Assembly: GCA_026418875.1 (NCBI GenBank)
Contig: JAOAAM010000006.1
Coordinates: forward strand, 1 to 10,614
DNA length: 10,614 nucleotides
Direction: 5' to 3'
Origin: Gemmataceae bacterium
GTDB lineage: Bacteria; Planctomycetota; Planctomycetia; Gemmatales; Gemmataceae
Numbering within the stretch: position 1 is the first letter of the stretch; each line of letters opens with the position of its first letter. Both the position numbers and the translations under genes were made by a program. The notes below the pieces were generated by a model. It saw only the letters and a program-made list of their open reading frames with translations. It was not told the origin of the DNA and made no database searches. Positions 1 to 6,529 of the stretch are shown one piece after another.

Positions 1-1
1 C

Positions 2-631
2 TCCACGCCCATTATCGTCGAACAATCCGACGGCGCTGCGGTCGTCGTGGCCAGTACGGCCGGCATCACCGCCTACGATCCCAACACTGGCAAAGAATTC
101 TGGAACTGGGAGTGGCCCTTCGACGCCAAGCCGTTGCGCAACGTCGGCTCGCCCTTGGCCGCCCCGGGAATCATCCTCGCGGTCTCTGGGGATGGGGATG
201 GTGCCCGGCACATGGTCGCCATCGCCATGCCCAACGCTCAGCAGCCGCCCCGATTGCTGTGGGAGAAAAAACGCGGCACCCCCTACGTCCCCTGCCCCTT
301 GCTGCACGGCGAACACGTGTATTGGGTCAATGACAATGGCTTCGCAGGCTGTGTCCACGTTCGCAGCGGCGAGATGGTTTACGATGAACGTTTTACCTCC
401 GGCGTCACCGCCTCGCCTCTGCTCTTGAACGGCTACATCGTGGCCGTCGACGAACGGGGCAACGTTTTCACTTACCCCGCCGAACCGAAATTCACCCGAC
501 CTAGGCGGCTGGCCCTGAACGAAGCCGTTTACGCTTCTCCTGCCGTGGCCGACGGCCGGTTGTTCATCCGGGGTGAAAAGCATCTATTCGTGATTGGCAC
601 GAAACCGACCAACACGGGAGGACGGCCATGA
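2..631 (+). CDS. PQQ-like beta-propeller protein, C-terminal part (5' end outside window)
   Basis: The frame is open from base 2 with no stop, and the GTG at 47 lies in the middle of a conserved blade, so the true start is upstream of the window. The visible ~209 residues read as successive beta-propeller blades of the PQQ/BamB-like type. Each blade has a hydrophobic beta strand followed by a turn such as AYDPNTGKEFW, VHVRSGEMVYDE or VDERGNVFTY, and the motif 'SPLL.NGYIVAVDE' and the later 'ASPAVADGRLFIRGEKHLFVIG' are typical last blades. Such proteins are usually exported and act as scaffolds or as quinoprotein-like folds. Nothing here shows PQQ binding or an enzyme activity. The stop TGA overlaps the ATG of the creatininase gene (ATGA, 628-631), so the two are translationally coupled. 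Family is fairly certain; function is unknown. Confidence 0.85.
   Translation, partial: STPIIVEQSDGAAVVVASTAGITAYDPNTGKEFWNWEWPFDAKPLRNVGSPLAAPGIILAVSGDGDGARHMVAIAMPNAQQPPRLLWEKKRGTPYVPCPLLHGEHVYWVNDNGFAGCVHVRSGEMVYDERFTSGVTASPLLLNGYIVAVDERGNVFTYPAEPKFTRPRRLALNEAVYASPAVADGRLFIRGEKHLFVIGTKPTNTGGRP
616..621 (+). promoter_or_regulatory. Ribosome binding site of the creatininase gene
   Basis: GGGAGG lies 6 nt before the ATG at 628, inside the end of the preceding reading frame. It fixes the start of the creatininase gene at the overlapping ATGA. Confidence 0.75.
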
Positions 632-1521
632 GTCGGGCCAAGACCGAATGGCGCTACGAAAAGTTGACCTGGCCCGAGATCAACGACGCCGTGGACCTCG
701 GCAAGGTTTGTATCGTGCCGTGCGGTGCGGTGGAACAGCACGGCCCGCACCTGCCCCTAGATGTCGACCTGGTCTGCCCGACCGGCGTGGCGCGTGGGGC
801 CGGTGAGACGATCCCCGATAAAGTCCTCGTGCTCCCCGTGGTGGCCTATGGCTACACCGGGCATGTCATGGACTTCCCGGGAACCATCAACAACGACTTC
901 GAGCACTTCATCCATCACGTCCTCGACATCACCAAAAGCCTCGCCTACCACGGCTTCAAGAAGATCATCCTGCTGAACGGCCACGGCTCGAACATGCCGA
1001 ACCTGGATCTCGTGGCCCGCCGCACCAACCTGGAGACCGACGCCGAATGCGTCTGCATCGGCTGGTGGAACCTGCTCGCCGTCGACAAAGAGTTCATGCC
1101 GCGCTGGCGTCAAAGCAAATTCCCCGGAGGTTGCTCGCACGCCTGTGAACTGGAAACGTCGATGTACCTTTACCTCGACGGTGACAACGTGCGGAAAGAC
1201 CTGATCAAAAGCGGCGAAATCTCGTTCAACCGCGAAGACAGCCCCTTCATGTGGGTCGACTTGTTCCAAGCGGGGCCGGCCACCGTCGTGTCTTGGACCA
1301 GCAGCTACAGCGACACGGGAGTCCTCGGCGATGCCGAGTTAGCCACCGCCGAAAAAGGCCGTGAAGCCTACGAGGAGGCCGTCAAACAACTCGTCCGATT
1401 CATCGTGTGGTGGAAAGATCGGCCCAAAGATCAGCGGAAAGACCGTCATCGCCGGCCGCCGACGATGCCGATCCCGTGGGGACAACGCCCGATCGACCCA
1501 CAAACTTCGCATGATGCGTAA
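628..1521 (+). CDS. Creatininase-family amidohydrolase
   Basis: The 297-residue protein belongs to the creatininase/creatinine amidohydrolase family of metal-dependent hydrolases, which cleave C-N bonds in cyclic or linear amides (creatininase, formamide hydrolases of pyrimidine and riboflavin pathways, MftE peptidase). The family metal motifs are visible: GAVEQHGPHLPLDVD (residues 33-47; E36, H38 and D47 are the expected ligands), NGHGSN (117-122) and HACELETS (171-178; H171 and E174/E176). The core ends near residue 250. The last ~45 residues form a charged, Pro-rich tail that looks dispensable. The ATG at 628 has a good GGGAGG site and overlaps the stop of the beta-propeller gene. The substrate cannot be told from the sequence: no creatine, mycofactocin or riboflavin genes lie nearby. 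Many planctomycete genomes carry such orphan members. The gene ends 6 bp before the stop of the convergent redoxin gene. Confidence 0.9.
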   Translation: MSRAKTEWRYEKLTWPEINDAVDLGKVCIVPCGAVEQHGPHLPLDVDLVCPTGVARGAGETIPDKVLVLPVVAYGYTGHVMDFPGTINNDFEHFIHHVLDITKSLAYHGFKKIILLNGHGSNMPNLDLVARRTNLETDAECVCIGWWNLLAVDKEFMPRWRQSKFPGGCSHACELETSMYLYLDGDNVRKDLIKSGEISFNREDSPFMWVDLFQAGPATVVSWTSSYSDTGVLGDAELATAEKGREAYEEAVKQLVRFIVWWKDRPKDQRKDRHRRPPTMPIPWGQRPIDPQTSHDA

Positions 1522-1527
1522 GCGGGG

Positions 1528-2295
1528 TCACGGCAACTTGCCGAGAATCTTCGCCACCTCATACAGCAGGGTCGGATTGTGGCCGAACGGTTGGTCCCCG
1601 AAGGCGGCCCATCGCACGATCCCTTGTTGATCCACCACAAACGTTCCGTGGAGCAGATCCTCCTCCTTGCCGTCTTTGGCGGGAGTGTACACCCCGTAGG
1701 CCTCGGCGATGGCGTTGCTGTGATCGGATAGAACGGGGAAGCGAAATGCCCCGTACTGGGCATACCGTTTGCGAGTCAACTCCGACGAGTCCGGGCTAAG
1801 AGCGACGACTTGCGCTCCGAGTTCCTCGAACAACTGGATGTCTTCGTTCAAATCGAACAACTGACTGACGCAGTGGTCGCAATGATAACCGAGATAGAAC
1901 ACCACGATGACCGGCCCCTTTTTGAGAGCCTCTTTCAGGGACCAGATCTTGCCATCAACATCCTCTCGGGTGAATTCGGGGGCGGGTTTGCCGACCAGGG
2001 GATGTTGATAACTCTCGAAATGGACCCGCTCGGCCTCGGACAAGACTTGTGCCAGCGAATCGGAGAGCGGTTTTTCCTTCGATTTCCGAACGAATTTTTG
2101 AGCTTCTTCCGCGACGTTGTATTCTTTCATGGGTACGGGAATATCTTCCGAAGGCTCAAGCCGACGTTTGATCGTCAGCCCGAGGAAGACACAACCGACC
2201 AGAAAGAGCACGGCACAGAAAAGGTAGGCACCCCAGGGTCGGGCCGGAGCTTCCGAGGTGGCTTCGGGGGCAGCAGGGTTCTTCGTTGATTCCAT
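1528..2295 (-). CDS. Membrane-anchored AhpC/TSA-type redoxin (thioredoxin fold)
   Basis: The protein has 255 residues. A short Pro/Ala-rich N-terminus is followed by one hydrophobic helix (about residues 22-42) and then RRR-type basic residues. This suggests an uncleaved anchor with the rest on the outer face of the membrane, although the basic residues after the helix make topology uncertain. A linker (43-98) leads to a thioredoxin-like domain starting at VGKPAPEF (101-108). The active site is YLGYHCDHC (134-142), with a CxxC pair at C139/C142. 'HGTFVVDQQGIVRW' is the conserved strand before the C-terminal helix. The peroxiredoxin PxxxTxxC signature is not seen, so it may be a thiol-disulfide or atypical Bcp/AhpC-like protein. 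The ATG at 2295 has a GAGG about 11 nt upstream. It lies 68 bp behind the aminotransferase on the same strand and is probably in its operon. Confidence 0.85.
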   Translation of the reverse strand: MESTKNPAAPEATSEAPARPWGAYLFCAVLFLVGCVFLGLTIKRRLEPSEDIPVPMKEYNVAEEAQKFVRKSKEKPLSDSLAQVLSEAERVHFESYQHPLVGKPAPEFTREDVDGKIWSLKEALKKGPVIVVFYLGYHCDHCVSQLFDLNEDIQLFEELGAQVVALSPDSSELTRKRYAQYGAFRFPVLSDHSNAIAEAYGVYTPAKDGKEEDLLHGTFVVDQQGIVRWAAFGDQPFGHNPTLLYEVAKILGKLP

Positions 2296-2363
2296 GGGGG
2301 TTGCACCTCAAGTTTTCGTTCGACCGCCACGTCGTGCCGACGGAGCCAAAGCAAGGGCGCTGA

Positions 2364-3779
2364 TCATTCGTGGAGTGCCTGGTCGATGCTTCGATCCAGC
2401 CGGTCGAGCATCTCGTCGATCTGCTCGGCCGTGACGCACAATGCCGGGCCGAAGGCAAGCCAATGCGGGTCGAAGCGACAGAGCAATCCATTCGCCAGAG
2501 CCCGTCGGCCGATCCGCATGCCGATGCCGGGTTCGACATCGAAACGAGCCTTGGTCTGCGGATCGCGGACAAACTCGATGCCTTGGAGCAAACCTTTGCC
2601 ACGAATGTCGCCGATGATGTTGTACTTGCGGGCCAAGCGTTCGAAGCCGGCGCGAAGGCGTTCCCCTTGTCGCCGGGCGTTCCCACACAAATCTTGCTCC
2701 ATGATTTCGCGGATGACGGCGATGCCGGCGGCACATGCCAAGGGGCTGCCCTCAAAAGTGTGCCCTTCCACGAAACCCGGATTCTCACTGACTGGCCCCC
2801 AGAACGCATCGGCGATCGAACCGCGGCAGATCATCGCCGAGAGCGGGACATAACCGCCGCTTAAACCCTTCCCGGTGCAAATCACGTCCGGGACGACGCC
2901 AAACGTCTCGGCGGCGAACAAGTGCCCCGTCCTCCCCATGCCGGTGATGATCTCGTCGAAAACCAGCAAGACGTTGTAGCGGTCACAAATCTCGCGTAAC
3001 AGGGGCAAATATTCGACCGGGGGGTCGATGATGCCGCCGGTGTGTCCGATCGGCTCGACCATCACCGCCGCGACAGTGCGGGGATCTTCCATCTCAATGA
3101 CATCGCCGATCAACGTGGCGCAGGTGATGCCGCAATCGTCGTCGTAACTCTTGCCGAACGGGCAGCGATAGCAGGTCGGTGGGAAGACGTGGATGAATCC
3201 GGCAGCCAAGGGTTCGTTCACCGCTCGACGCGACTTCAAGCCGGACGCGGAGAGCGACCCCATGGTCGAGCCATGCCACGACAGGTATCGGCTGATGATC
3301 TTGTACTTGCCGGGGTTCCCGGTCAGCCGATGGTACTGCCGGGCCAGCTTGATCGCGGCCTCGGTCACCTCGCTGCCGGCGCACTCAAATTTGGTGGTCC
3401 AATGCGATTCGACGCCCCGGCTGCCCACCGCCCGAACTGCCCCCAACGAGGCCGTGGTCAAGTCGGAAAGCAGATTCGCCAACTGAACCGCCACGGGGTT
3501 GGAGCCGTGCATCGGCGGGGAAAAATGCAATCGATCCAATTGCCGCTGGATCGCCTCGATCACCCGGCGATTATTGTGCCCGACACTCACCGTGTAAATG
3601 CCAGACAGTGCATCCAGGTACTTTTTCCCGTGAACGTCCCAATACCAGACTCCGTCGGCGCGAGCCATGAGCAGCGGATCCTTCGACCATTCCGCCATCT
3701 GGTCGCGCACAAAGATTTGTCGAAGGAATCGCTGTTCGGTCGTTTGCGCTTCCGCAATCAGATCAACCACCGCGGTCAT
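2364..3779 (-). CDS. Class III PLP-dependent aminotransferase
   Basis: The 471-residue protein is a fold-type I, class III (omega-amino acid, ornithine or taurine type) aminotransferase. These are cytoplasmic enzymes that move an amino group, often from an omega-amine, to pyruvate or 2-oxoglutarate. Landmarks in order: DGVWYWDVHGKKYLDALSG (42-60), the cofactor loop GSE (135-137), WHGSTMGSLSASG (168-180), the cofactor aspartate in LLVFDEIITGMGRTG (271-285; D275), and the Schiff-base lysine in TGKGLSGGY (302-310; K304). THTFEGSPLA-like residues at 340-348 bind phosphate. A Cys cluster (C203, C206, C216, C220) is seen in several bacterial omega-aminotransferases. Roughly 10 extra residues precede GSE (about 115-130) compared with the usual family spacing. 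The start is set by GGGAGGAG at 3787-3794, 7 nt before ATG. The redoxin gene follows. The substrate is not determined. Confidence 0.92.
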   Translation of the reverse strand: MTAVVDLIAEAQTTEQRFLRQIFVRDQMAEWSKDPLLMARADGVWYWDVHGKKYLDALSGIYTVSVGHNNRRVIEAIQRQLDRLHFSPPMHGSNPVAVQLANLLSDLTTASLGAVRAVGSRGVESHWTTKFECAGSEVTEAAIKLARQYHRLTGNPGKYKIISRYLSWHGSTMGSLSASGLKSRRAVNEPLAAGFIHVFPPTCYRCPFGKSYDDDCGITCATLIGDVIEMEDPRTVAAVMVEPIGHTGGIIDPPVEYLPLLREICDRYNVLLVFDEIITGMGRTGHLFAAETFGVVPDVICTGKGLSGGYVPLSAMICRGSIADAFWGPVSENPGFVEGHTFEGSPLACAAGIAVIREIMEQDLCGNARRQGERLRAGFERLARKYNIIGDIRGKGLLQGIEFVRDPQTKARFDVEPGIGMRIGRRALANGLLCRFDPHWLAFGPALCVTAEQIDEMLDRLDRSIDQALHE

Positions 3780-3786
3780 CCGGCCG

Positions 3787-3794
3787 CTCCTCCC
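3787..3794 (-). promoter_or_regulatory. Ribosome binding site of the aminotransferase gene
   Basis: On the minus strand GGGAGGAG lies 7 nt before the ATG at 3779. It is an almost ideal Shine-Dalgarno sequence and supports this start. Confidence 0.8.
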
Positions 3795-3814
3795 TGGCCG
3801 TCGTTGAAAGCGTT

Positions 3815-3820
3815 ATTTTA
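3815..3820 (-). promoter_or_regulatory. Possible -10 element of the aminotransferase operon
   Basis: The minus strand reads TAAAAT (5 of 6 to TATAAT) in an AT-rich patch about 36 nt before the start codon, which would give a 5' leader of about 28 nt. No convincing -35 box is present at 16-18 nt spacing, so this is only a candidate. Confidence 0.3.
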
Positions 3821-3844
3821 TGCTCCTTCCCCTCTCGCACACTA

Positions 3845-3875
3845 GCCCTCGCGCCGGGTCTCCGATCCCGAGGGC
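3845..3875. repeat. Inverted repeat upstream of the aminotransferase promoter
   Basis: GCCCTCG (3845-3851) and CGAGGGC (3869-3875) form a perfect 7-bp inverted repeat with a 17-nt spacer. It lies upstream of the candidate -10 of the aminotransferase gene and has no T-tract, so an operator or a chance hairpin is more likely than a terminator. Confidence 0.35.
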
Positions 3876-3910
3876 ACTACCGACGTGAAGCCGTCAACCA
3901 TCGCACGGAA

Positions 3911-3943
3911 CAAAAACACCCGCGCCCGGAGGATGGCGCGGGT
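3911..3943 (-). terminator. Rho-independent terminator on the minus strand
   Basis: ACCCGCGCC (3918-3926) and GGCGCGGGT (3935-3943) form a perfect 9-bp GC-rich stem with an 8-nt loop. Read on the minus strand, the stem is followed at once by GTTTTTG (3911-3917). It would stop transcripts coming from the direction of the glycerate kinase gene or the small doubtful ORF, and insulate the aminotransferase promoter. Confidence 0.7.
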
Positions 3944-3962
3944 GGGGGGTTGGGTACGACGA

Positions 3963-3992
3963 TCGTGGGACCTCGGGGGATCGGCCCCACGA
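3963..3992. repeat. Hairpin-forming inverted repeat in the gap
   Basis: TCGTGGG (3963-3969) pairs perfectly with CCCACGA (3986-3992), and CC/GG (3971-3972 with 3983-3984) extends the stem across one mismatch. There is no T-tract. It sits next to the terminator at 3911-3943 and to the G11 tract. Confidence 0.4.
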
Positions 3993-4008
3993 CAGAGGAG
4001 CATGGACG

Positions 4009-4040
4009 GCTGATCGGGGGGGGGGGATCGGCAAATCAGC
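4009..4040. repeat. Inverted repeat enclosing an 11-G homopolymer
   Basis: GCTGAT (4009-4014) and ATCAGC (4035-4040) are inverted copies around a run of eleven G (4016-4026) flanked by GATC on each side. The plus strand here is rich in G runs (also at 3941-3954, 3975-3979, 4041-4045 and 4064-4074), so G-quadruplex formation is conceivable. The long homopolymer is also a place where sequencing length errors are likely. Confidence 0.45.
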
Positions 4041-4045
4041 GGGGG

Positions 4046-4333
4046 TTATCGGCTGTCGCCCTTGGGGGTAGGGGCAATCAACCGGTCAAAAGGAACAGGA
4101 AGTTTGAAATCGAGTTCGGGAACGTCGGGAGATTCGGCAGCGTTCACCACTTCTCTGTTCCGGCTCCCGGTCGTCCCCGCCTCGAATCGAACGCCTCGAC
4201 TCTTTTCCGACCCCGACTTGTGTTCCGCAAGCTGAGGTCGTTCTTCTCCAGAGCAAGCGGCATGCCAGAGACGATCCAAAGAAGAACGAATCGCCGTAAC
4301 CCCATTGAGGGCAATTACCTTACACCAAGACAA
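4046..4333 (-). CDS. Doubtful small ORF, 95 aa, no recognised family
   Basis: This is the only open frame in the 638-bp gap that reads at all like a protein: its C-terminal part contains a Pro/Asp/Glu-rich stretch ending PVPFDRLIAPTPKGDSR and mixed charged residues. I recognise no family, signal peptide or membrane segment. Against it: the only start at this length is TTG, there is no in-frame ATG, I see no Shine-Dalgarno site, and the start lies in the T-tract of the hairpin at 4331-4380. In its favour, a good minus-strand terminator lies about 100 nt beyond the stop. It could equally be a remnant of a gene, part of an untranslated RNA, or chance. Confidence 0.2.
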   Translation of the reverse strand: MSWCKVIALNGVTAIRSSLDRLWHAACSGEERPQLAEHKSGSEKSRGVRFEAGTTGSRNREVVNAAESPDVPELDFKLPVPFDRLIAPTPKGDSR

Positions 4334-4380
4334 AAATCAAATGATCCGCATCACGCGGCATCCACGGCGCGGTCATTTTT
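4331..4380 (-). terminator. Terminator-like hairpin after glycerate kinase, possibly bidirectional
   Basis: AAATGATCCGC (4339-4349) pairs with GCGGTCATTT (4369-4378) with one bulged base and a 19-nt loop. On the minus strand the stem is followed by GATTTTTG, about 40 nt after the glycerate kinase stop. On the plus strand it is followed by a T run at 4376-4380. The bulge and long loop weaken it, but its place fits the end of the glycerate kinase transcript. Confidence 0.5.
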
Positions 4381-4417
4381 ACAACAACACCTCGGCGAAT
4401 GGAAAAATCTGCTGCGC

Positions 4418-5746
4418 TCAGTCGATCAAGACTAGCCGCACGTCCATCACGTTGGTGCCAGTAAGGCCTGTCTTCCACAGGCCGCCGCAACGCTCGAAAA
4501 ATGTGTACGCATCGTGGCGGTCGAGAAAGTCCCGCGGATCGATTCCCAGAGTTGCCGCTCGGTGCAACACGTCGAGACCGGCCACGGCCCCCGCAGCGTC
4601 GGTCGGGCCATCCTCCCCATCCGTGCCGGCACTCAGCACCGTGATTCCGCCGCGGACACTCGCCCCGAGATGCAGTAGCATCGCCAAGACAAATTCCACG
4701 TTTCGTCCACCCCGACCCGGGTTTTCACCCAAGCGCACCGTTGTCTCCCCTCCCAACAACAGGCAGCACGGCGGCCGGAGTGGAACTCCTTCCCGCAAGA
4801 TGCTTCGGACGACTCCTGCACAAGCGATGGCCACCTCTCGCGTTTCACCCTCGATGTATGCTCCGAGATTCAGAACGGCGTAGCCGCCTCGCTCCGCCTG
4901 TTCCTGTGCGGCCCGAAGCGACCTGCTGTTGCTGGCAATGATCCGGTGTTCGACTTGGGACAGGCTCTCCTTCAGCGTCTCGGGTCGCTGACCTTCGACT
5001 CCCGCTTGAAGATAAGTGCGAACGGTGGGCGGAACCTGCTGCCACAGATGGAAGCGTCGCAAGACCGCGATCGCCTCGGCGAACGTCGTCGAGTCGACAG
5101 CCGTGGGTCCTGAGGCGATGACGTCGAGCGGATCGCCCACCACATCGGAGACGATCAGGCTGATGAGCCGTTGGCCGGTGAAAACACGAGCCAAGCCGCC
5201 GCCTTTGATCCGCGACAGGTGCTTGCGCACGGTGTTCATTTCATGGATGCTGGCACCACTGCGATGCAGGAGCTTGGTGGTGAGCAACTTGTCCTCGAGC
5301 GTGACGCCCTCGACGGGCGCGGGCAGCAAGGCGGAGCCGCCGCCGGAGATGAGGCACAACCCAACATCCTCGGGTTGGGCCGTCGCAAACAGGTGCAGCA
5401 TTTTCTCGGCACCAGCGACACCGGCTGCCGTCGGAAAATTGCTTCCCGCGGGCCGGGCAAAATGAAGTTGGATACGCCGCAACGCGGCGGAGGATCCTTC
5501 CGGCACATTCACCAGGCCATCGATCCGATCCAACCAAGGTGCCAGGGCAAGTTCCACGCCCAAAGCCATCGCCGCCCCGGCCTTGCCCCCGCCTGCCACC
5601 AGGATTCGACCCGAACCCAATTCGCTCGGCCAGCTGTCCGCGCGGAGCGACTCGACCACGGCACGAGTCGGATCAGCCGCATCGACCGCCGCCCGCCAAA
5701 TCGAGCGTGCCATGTCGGCTTGCTTTTCTCGCACCACGCCACTCAC
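4418..5746 (-). CDS. gckA: Glycerate 2-kinase (GckA/MOFRL family, DUF4147)
   Basis: The 442-residue protein matches the bacterial/archaeal glycerate kinase family II (DUF4147 N-terminal domain plus MOFRL C-terminal domain), which phosphorylates D-glycerate with ATP, usually to 2-phosphoglycerate, in the cytoplasm. Family signatures in order: VAGGGKAGAAM (50-60), SGGGSALLPAP (134-144), EMNTVRKHLSRIKGGGLA (169-186), SDVVGDPLDVIASGPT (200-215), GGETTV (332-337) followed by GRGGRNVEF (344-352), SAGTDGEDGPTDAAGA (372-387) and TGLTGTNVMD (426-435). The length is normal for the family (about 420-450). The start is GTG at 5746 with GGAG 6 nt upstream; an ATG 11 codons in (5713) is the alternative. 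It follows the SUFU gene by 48 bp on the same strand. Glycerate can arise from glycolate/glyoxylate, serine or sugar-acid breakdown. No gene here says which. Confidence 0.93.
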   Translation of the reverse strand: MSGVVREKQADMARSIWRAAVDAADPTRAVVESLRADSWPSELGSGRILVAGGGKAGAAMALGVELALAPWLDRIDGLVNVPEGSSAALRRIQLHFARPAGSNFPTAAGVAGAEKMLHLFATAQPEDVGLCLISGGGSALLPAPVEGVTLEDKLLTTKLLHRSGASIHEMNTVRKHLSRIKGGGLARVFTGQRLISLIVSDVVGDPLDVIASGPTAVDSTTFAEAIAVLRRFHLWQQVPPTVRTYLQAGVEGQRPETLKESLSQVEHRIIASNSRSLRAAQEQAERGGYAVLNLGAYIEGETREVAIACAGVVRSILREGVPLRPPCCLLLGGETTVRLGENPGRGGRNVEFVLAMLLHLGASVRGGITVLSAGTDGEDGPTDAAGAVAGLDVLHRAATLGIDPRDFLDRHDAYTFFERCGGLWKTGLTGTNVMDVRLVLID

Positions 5747-5794
5747 GATCCGCTCCGCGAAGGCTCGGCGGTGTTTCCCGCGGCCAAGACGATC

Positions 5795-6496
5795 CTACCG
5801 AGCTGATGCCAAAATCGACGGACGATCCAGACGACTGACGGGGCCAACACCTGCATCAACCAACCGATTGAGCAACACGAATCGTCCATCCTCGGTGTGC
5901 TTAGCGAAATCCAACTCGTCTTCGGTGATCCACGTTGCAATCAACAGATGCAGCAGGCCGTTCGGCAAAGGAACTCGAGCCAAGACCGGGGCACACGCGG
6001 TGTACACCAGGAAATGTCCCAAGCGCGAGCCGTCACCGATGGCCACTCCCTCGACCGTCGCGCCGTTGCCAGCGGCGAGGTGGTCGAGCAGACATACATC
6101 GCGGAGGATCTCCATCTGGACGAACCAACTCAGGGTGAGCAACGGCCAGGTGTCCGGCTGGGGGGTGATGATTGCCAATTCGTAACCGTAGCCGGCTAAT
6201 CCCGGCGGAACCGTGCGAGGTTCCCGCGGCTCGATCACGTCCTGACCATCTTCACCACGAGCCAGGGTCCAGCGGCTCGGCATATCGGGGTTAGTCAGAC
6301 CGCTGGTGATGCACACGCCCAACCCGCCGAGTCGGGGTGCGGCCATCTGGTAGATACCCCCCTCGATCCAAATGTCGCTCAGGTTGATGAGTTTGTGGAT
6401 CTGGTCCGGCAAGGGGCCGAACTGACGTTGGTAAAACTCCGCGCGAGACTCGCAGACAAAGCGGTGCCAGGCAGGATCGGCTAGGGTTGGTTTCAT
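5795..6496 (-). CDS. Suppressor of fused (SUFU)-domain protein
   Basis: The 233-residue protein looks like bacterial SUFU-domain proteins, which share a fold with animal Suppressor of Fused and have no firmly known bacterial function; some occur in toxin-immunity loci. Visible landmarks: an N-terminal region (1-30) with an FYQRQFG helix, strands around IYQMAAPRLGGLGVCITSG (48-66), the characteristic GYGYELAIITP (102-112), WPLLTLSWFVQ (117-127), a GDGSRLGHFLVYTA strand (154-167), and the C-terminal ITEDELDFAKH...LLNRLVDAG (190-216) with 'DRPSIL' at 224-229. The ATG at 6496 is preferred over an upstream extension, because the longer frame would cross the divergent promoter and read through the AtuA-like gene. 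No Shine-Dalgarno site precedes the ATG. A TATAAC at 6503-6508 suggests a leaderless transcript. Glycerate kinase lies 48 bp downstream; no toxin gene is adjacent. Family call moderately sure. Confidence 0.68.
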   Translation of the reverse strand: MKPTLADPAWHRFVCESRAEFYQRQFGPLPDQIHKLINLSDIWIEGGIYQMAAPRLGGLGVCITSGLTNPDMPSRWTLARGEDGQDVIEPREPRTVPPGLAGYGYELAIITPQPDTWPLLTLSWFVQMEILRDVCLLDHLAAGNGATVEGVAIGDGSRLGHFLVYTACAPVLARVPLPNGLLHLLIATWITEDELDFAKHTEDGRFVLLNRLVDAGVGPVSRLDRPSILASAR

Positions 6497-6497
6497 G

Positions 6498-6520
6498 ACG
6501 ATGTTATAGCACAACATCGT
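6498..6520. promoter_or_regulatory. Perfect 8-bp inverted repeat, candidate operator in divergent promoter
   Basis: ACGATGTT (6498-6505), a 7-nt spacer and AACATCGT (6513-6520) form a perfect dyad of 23 bp in total, filling over half of the 42-bp gap between two divergent genes. It covers the candidate minus-strand -10 box TATAAC and lies directly upstream of a candidate plus-strand -10. This is the arrangement expected for a dimeric repressor site controlling both genes. No regulator gene is seen nearby. Confidence 0.55.
6503..6508 (-). promoter_or_regulatory. Candidate -10 box of the SUFU gene (leaderless)
   Basis: The minus strand reads TATAAC (5 of 6 to consensus), ending 6 nt before the ATG at 6496. 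Transcription would then begin at or next to the start codon, which agrees with the missing ribosome binding site. A good -35 is not evident. Confidence 0.4.
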
Positions 6521-6523
6521 GAA

Positions 6524-6529
6524 TACACT
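6524..6529 (+). promoter_or_regulatory. Candidate -10 box of the AtuA-like gene
   Basis: TACACT (4 of 6 to TATAAT) ends 9 nt before the ATG at 6539 (6 nt before a GTG at 6536). This again implies a very short or absent leader. It is weak by itself and is offered because the gap leaves almost no other room for a promoter. Confidence 0.25.

Noticed and set aside
757..1269. Long minus-strand open frame across the creatininase gene
   Set aside because: It mirrors the codon pattern of the creatininase gene in high-GC DNA and has no recognisable domain; the plus-strand frame has clear catalytic motifs.
1515..1535. Terminator between the convergent creatininase and redoxin genes
   Set aside because: Only 6 bp separate the stops and no stem followed by a T-tract is visible; the same holds for the 7-bp overlap at 7671-7677.
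3042..3845. 267-codon plus-strand open frame opposite the aminotransferase
   Set aside because: It is antisense to a well-supported enzyme, shows no family features and low-complexity Arg/His/Pro composition.
3950..4435. 161-codon plus-strand open frame in the intergenic gap
   Set aside because: Its sequence is Arg/Gly/Ser-rich without motifs, runs through two hairpins and into the glycerate kinase 3' end, and has no ribosome binding site.
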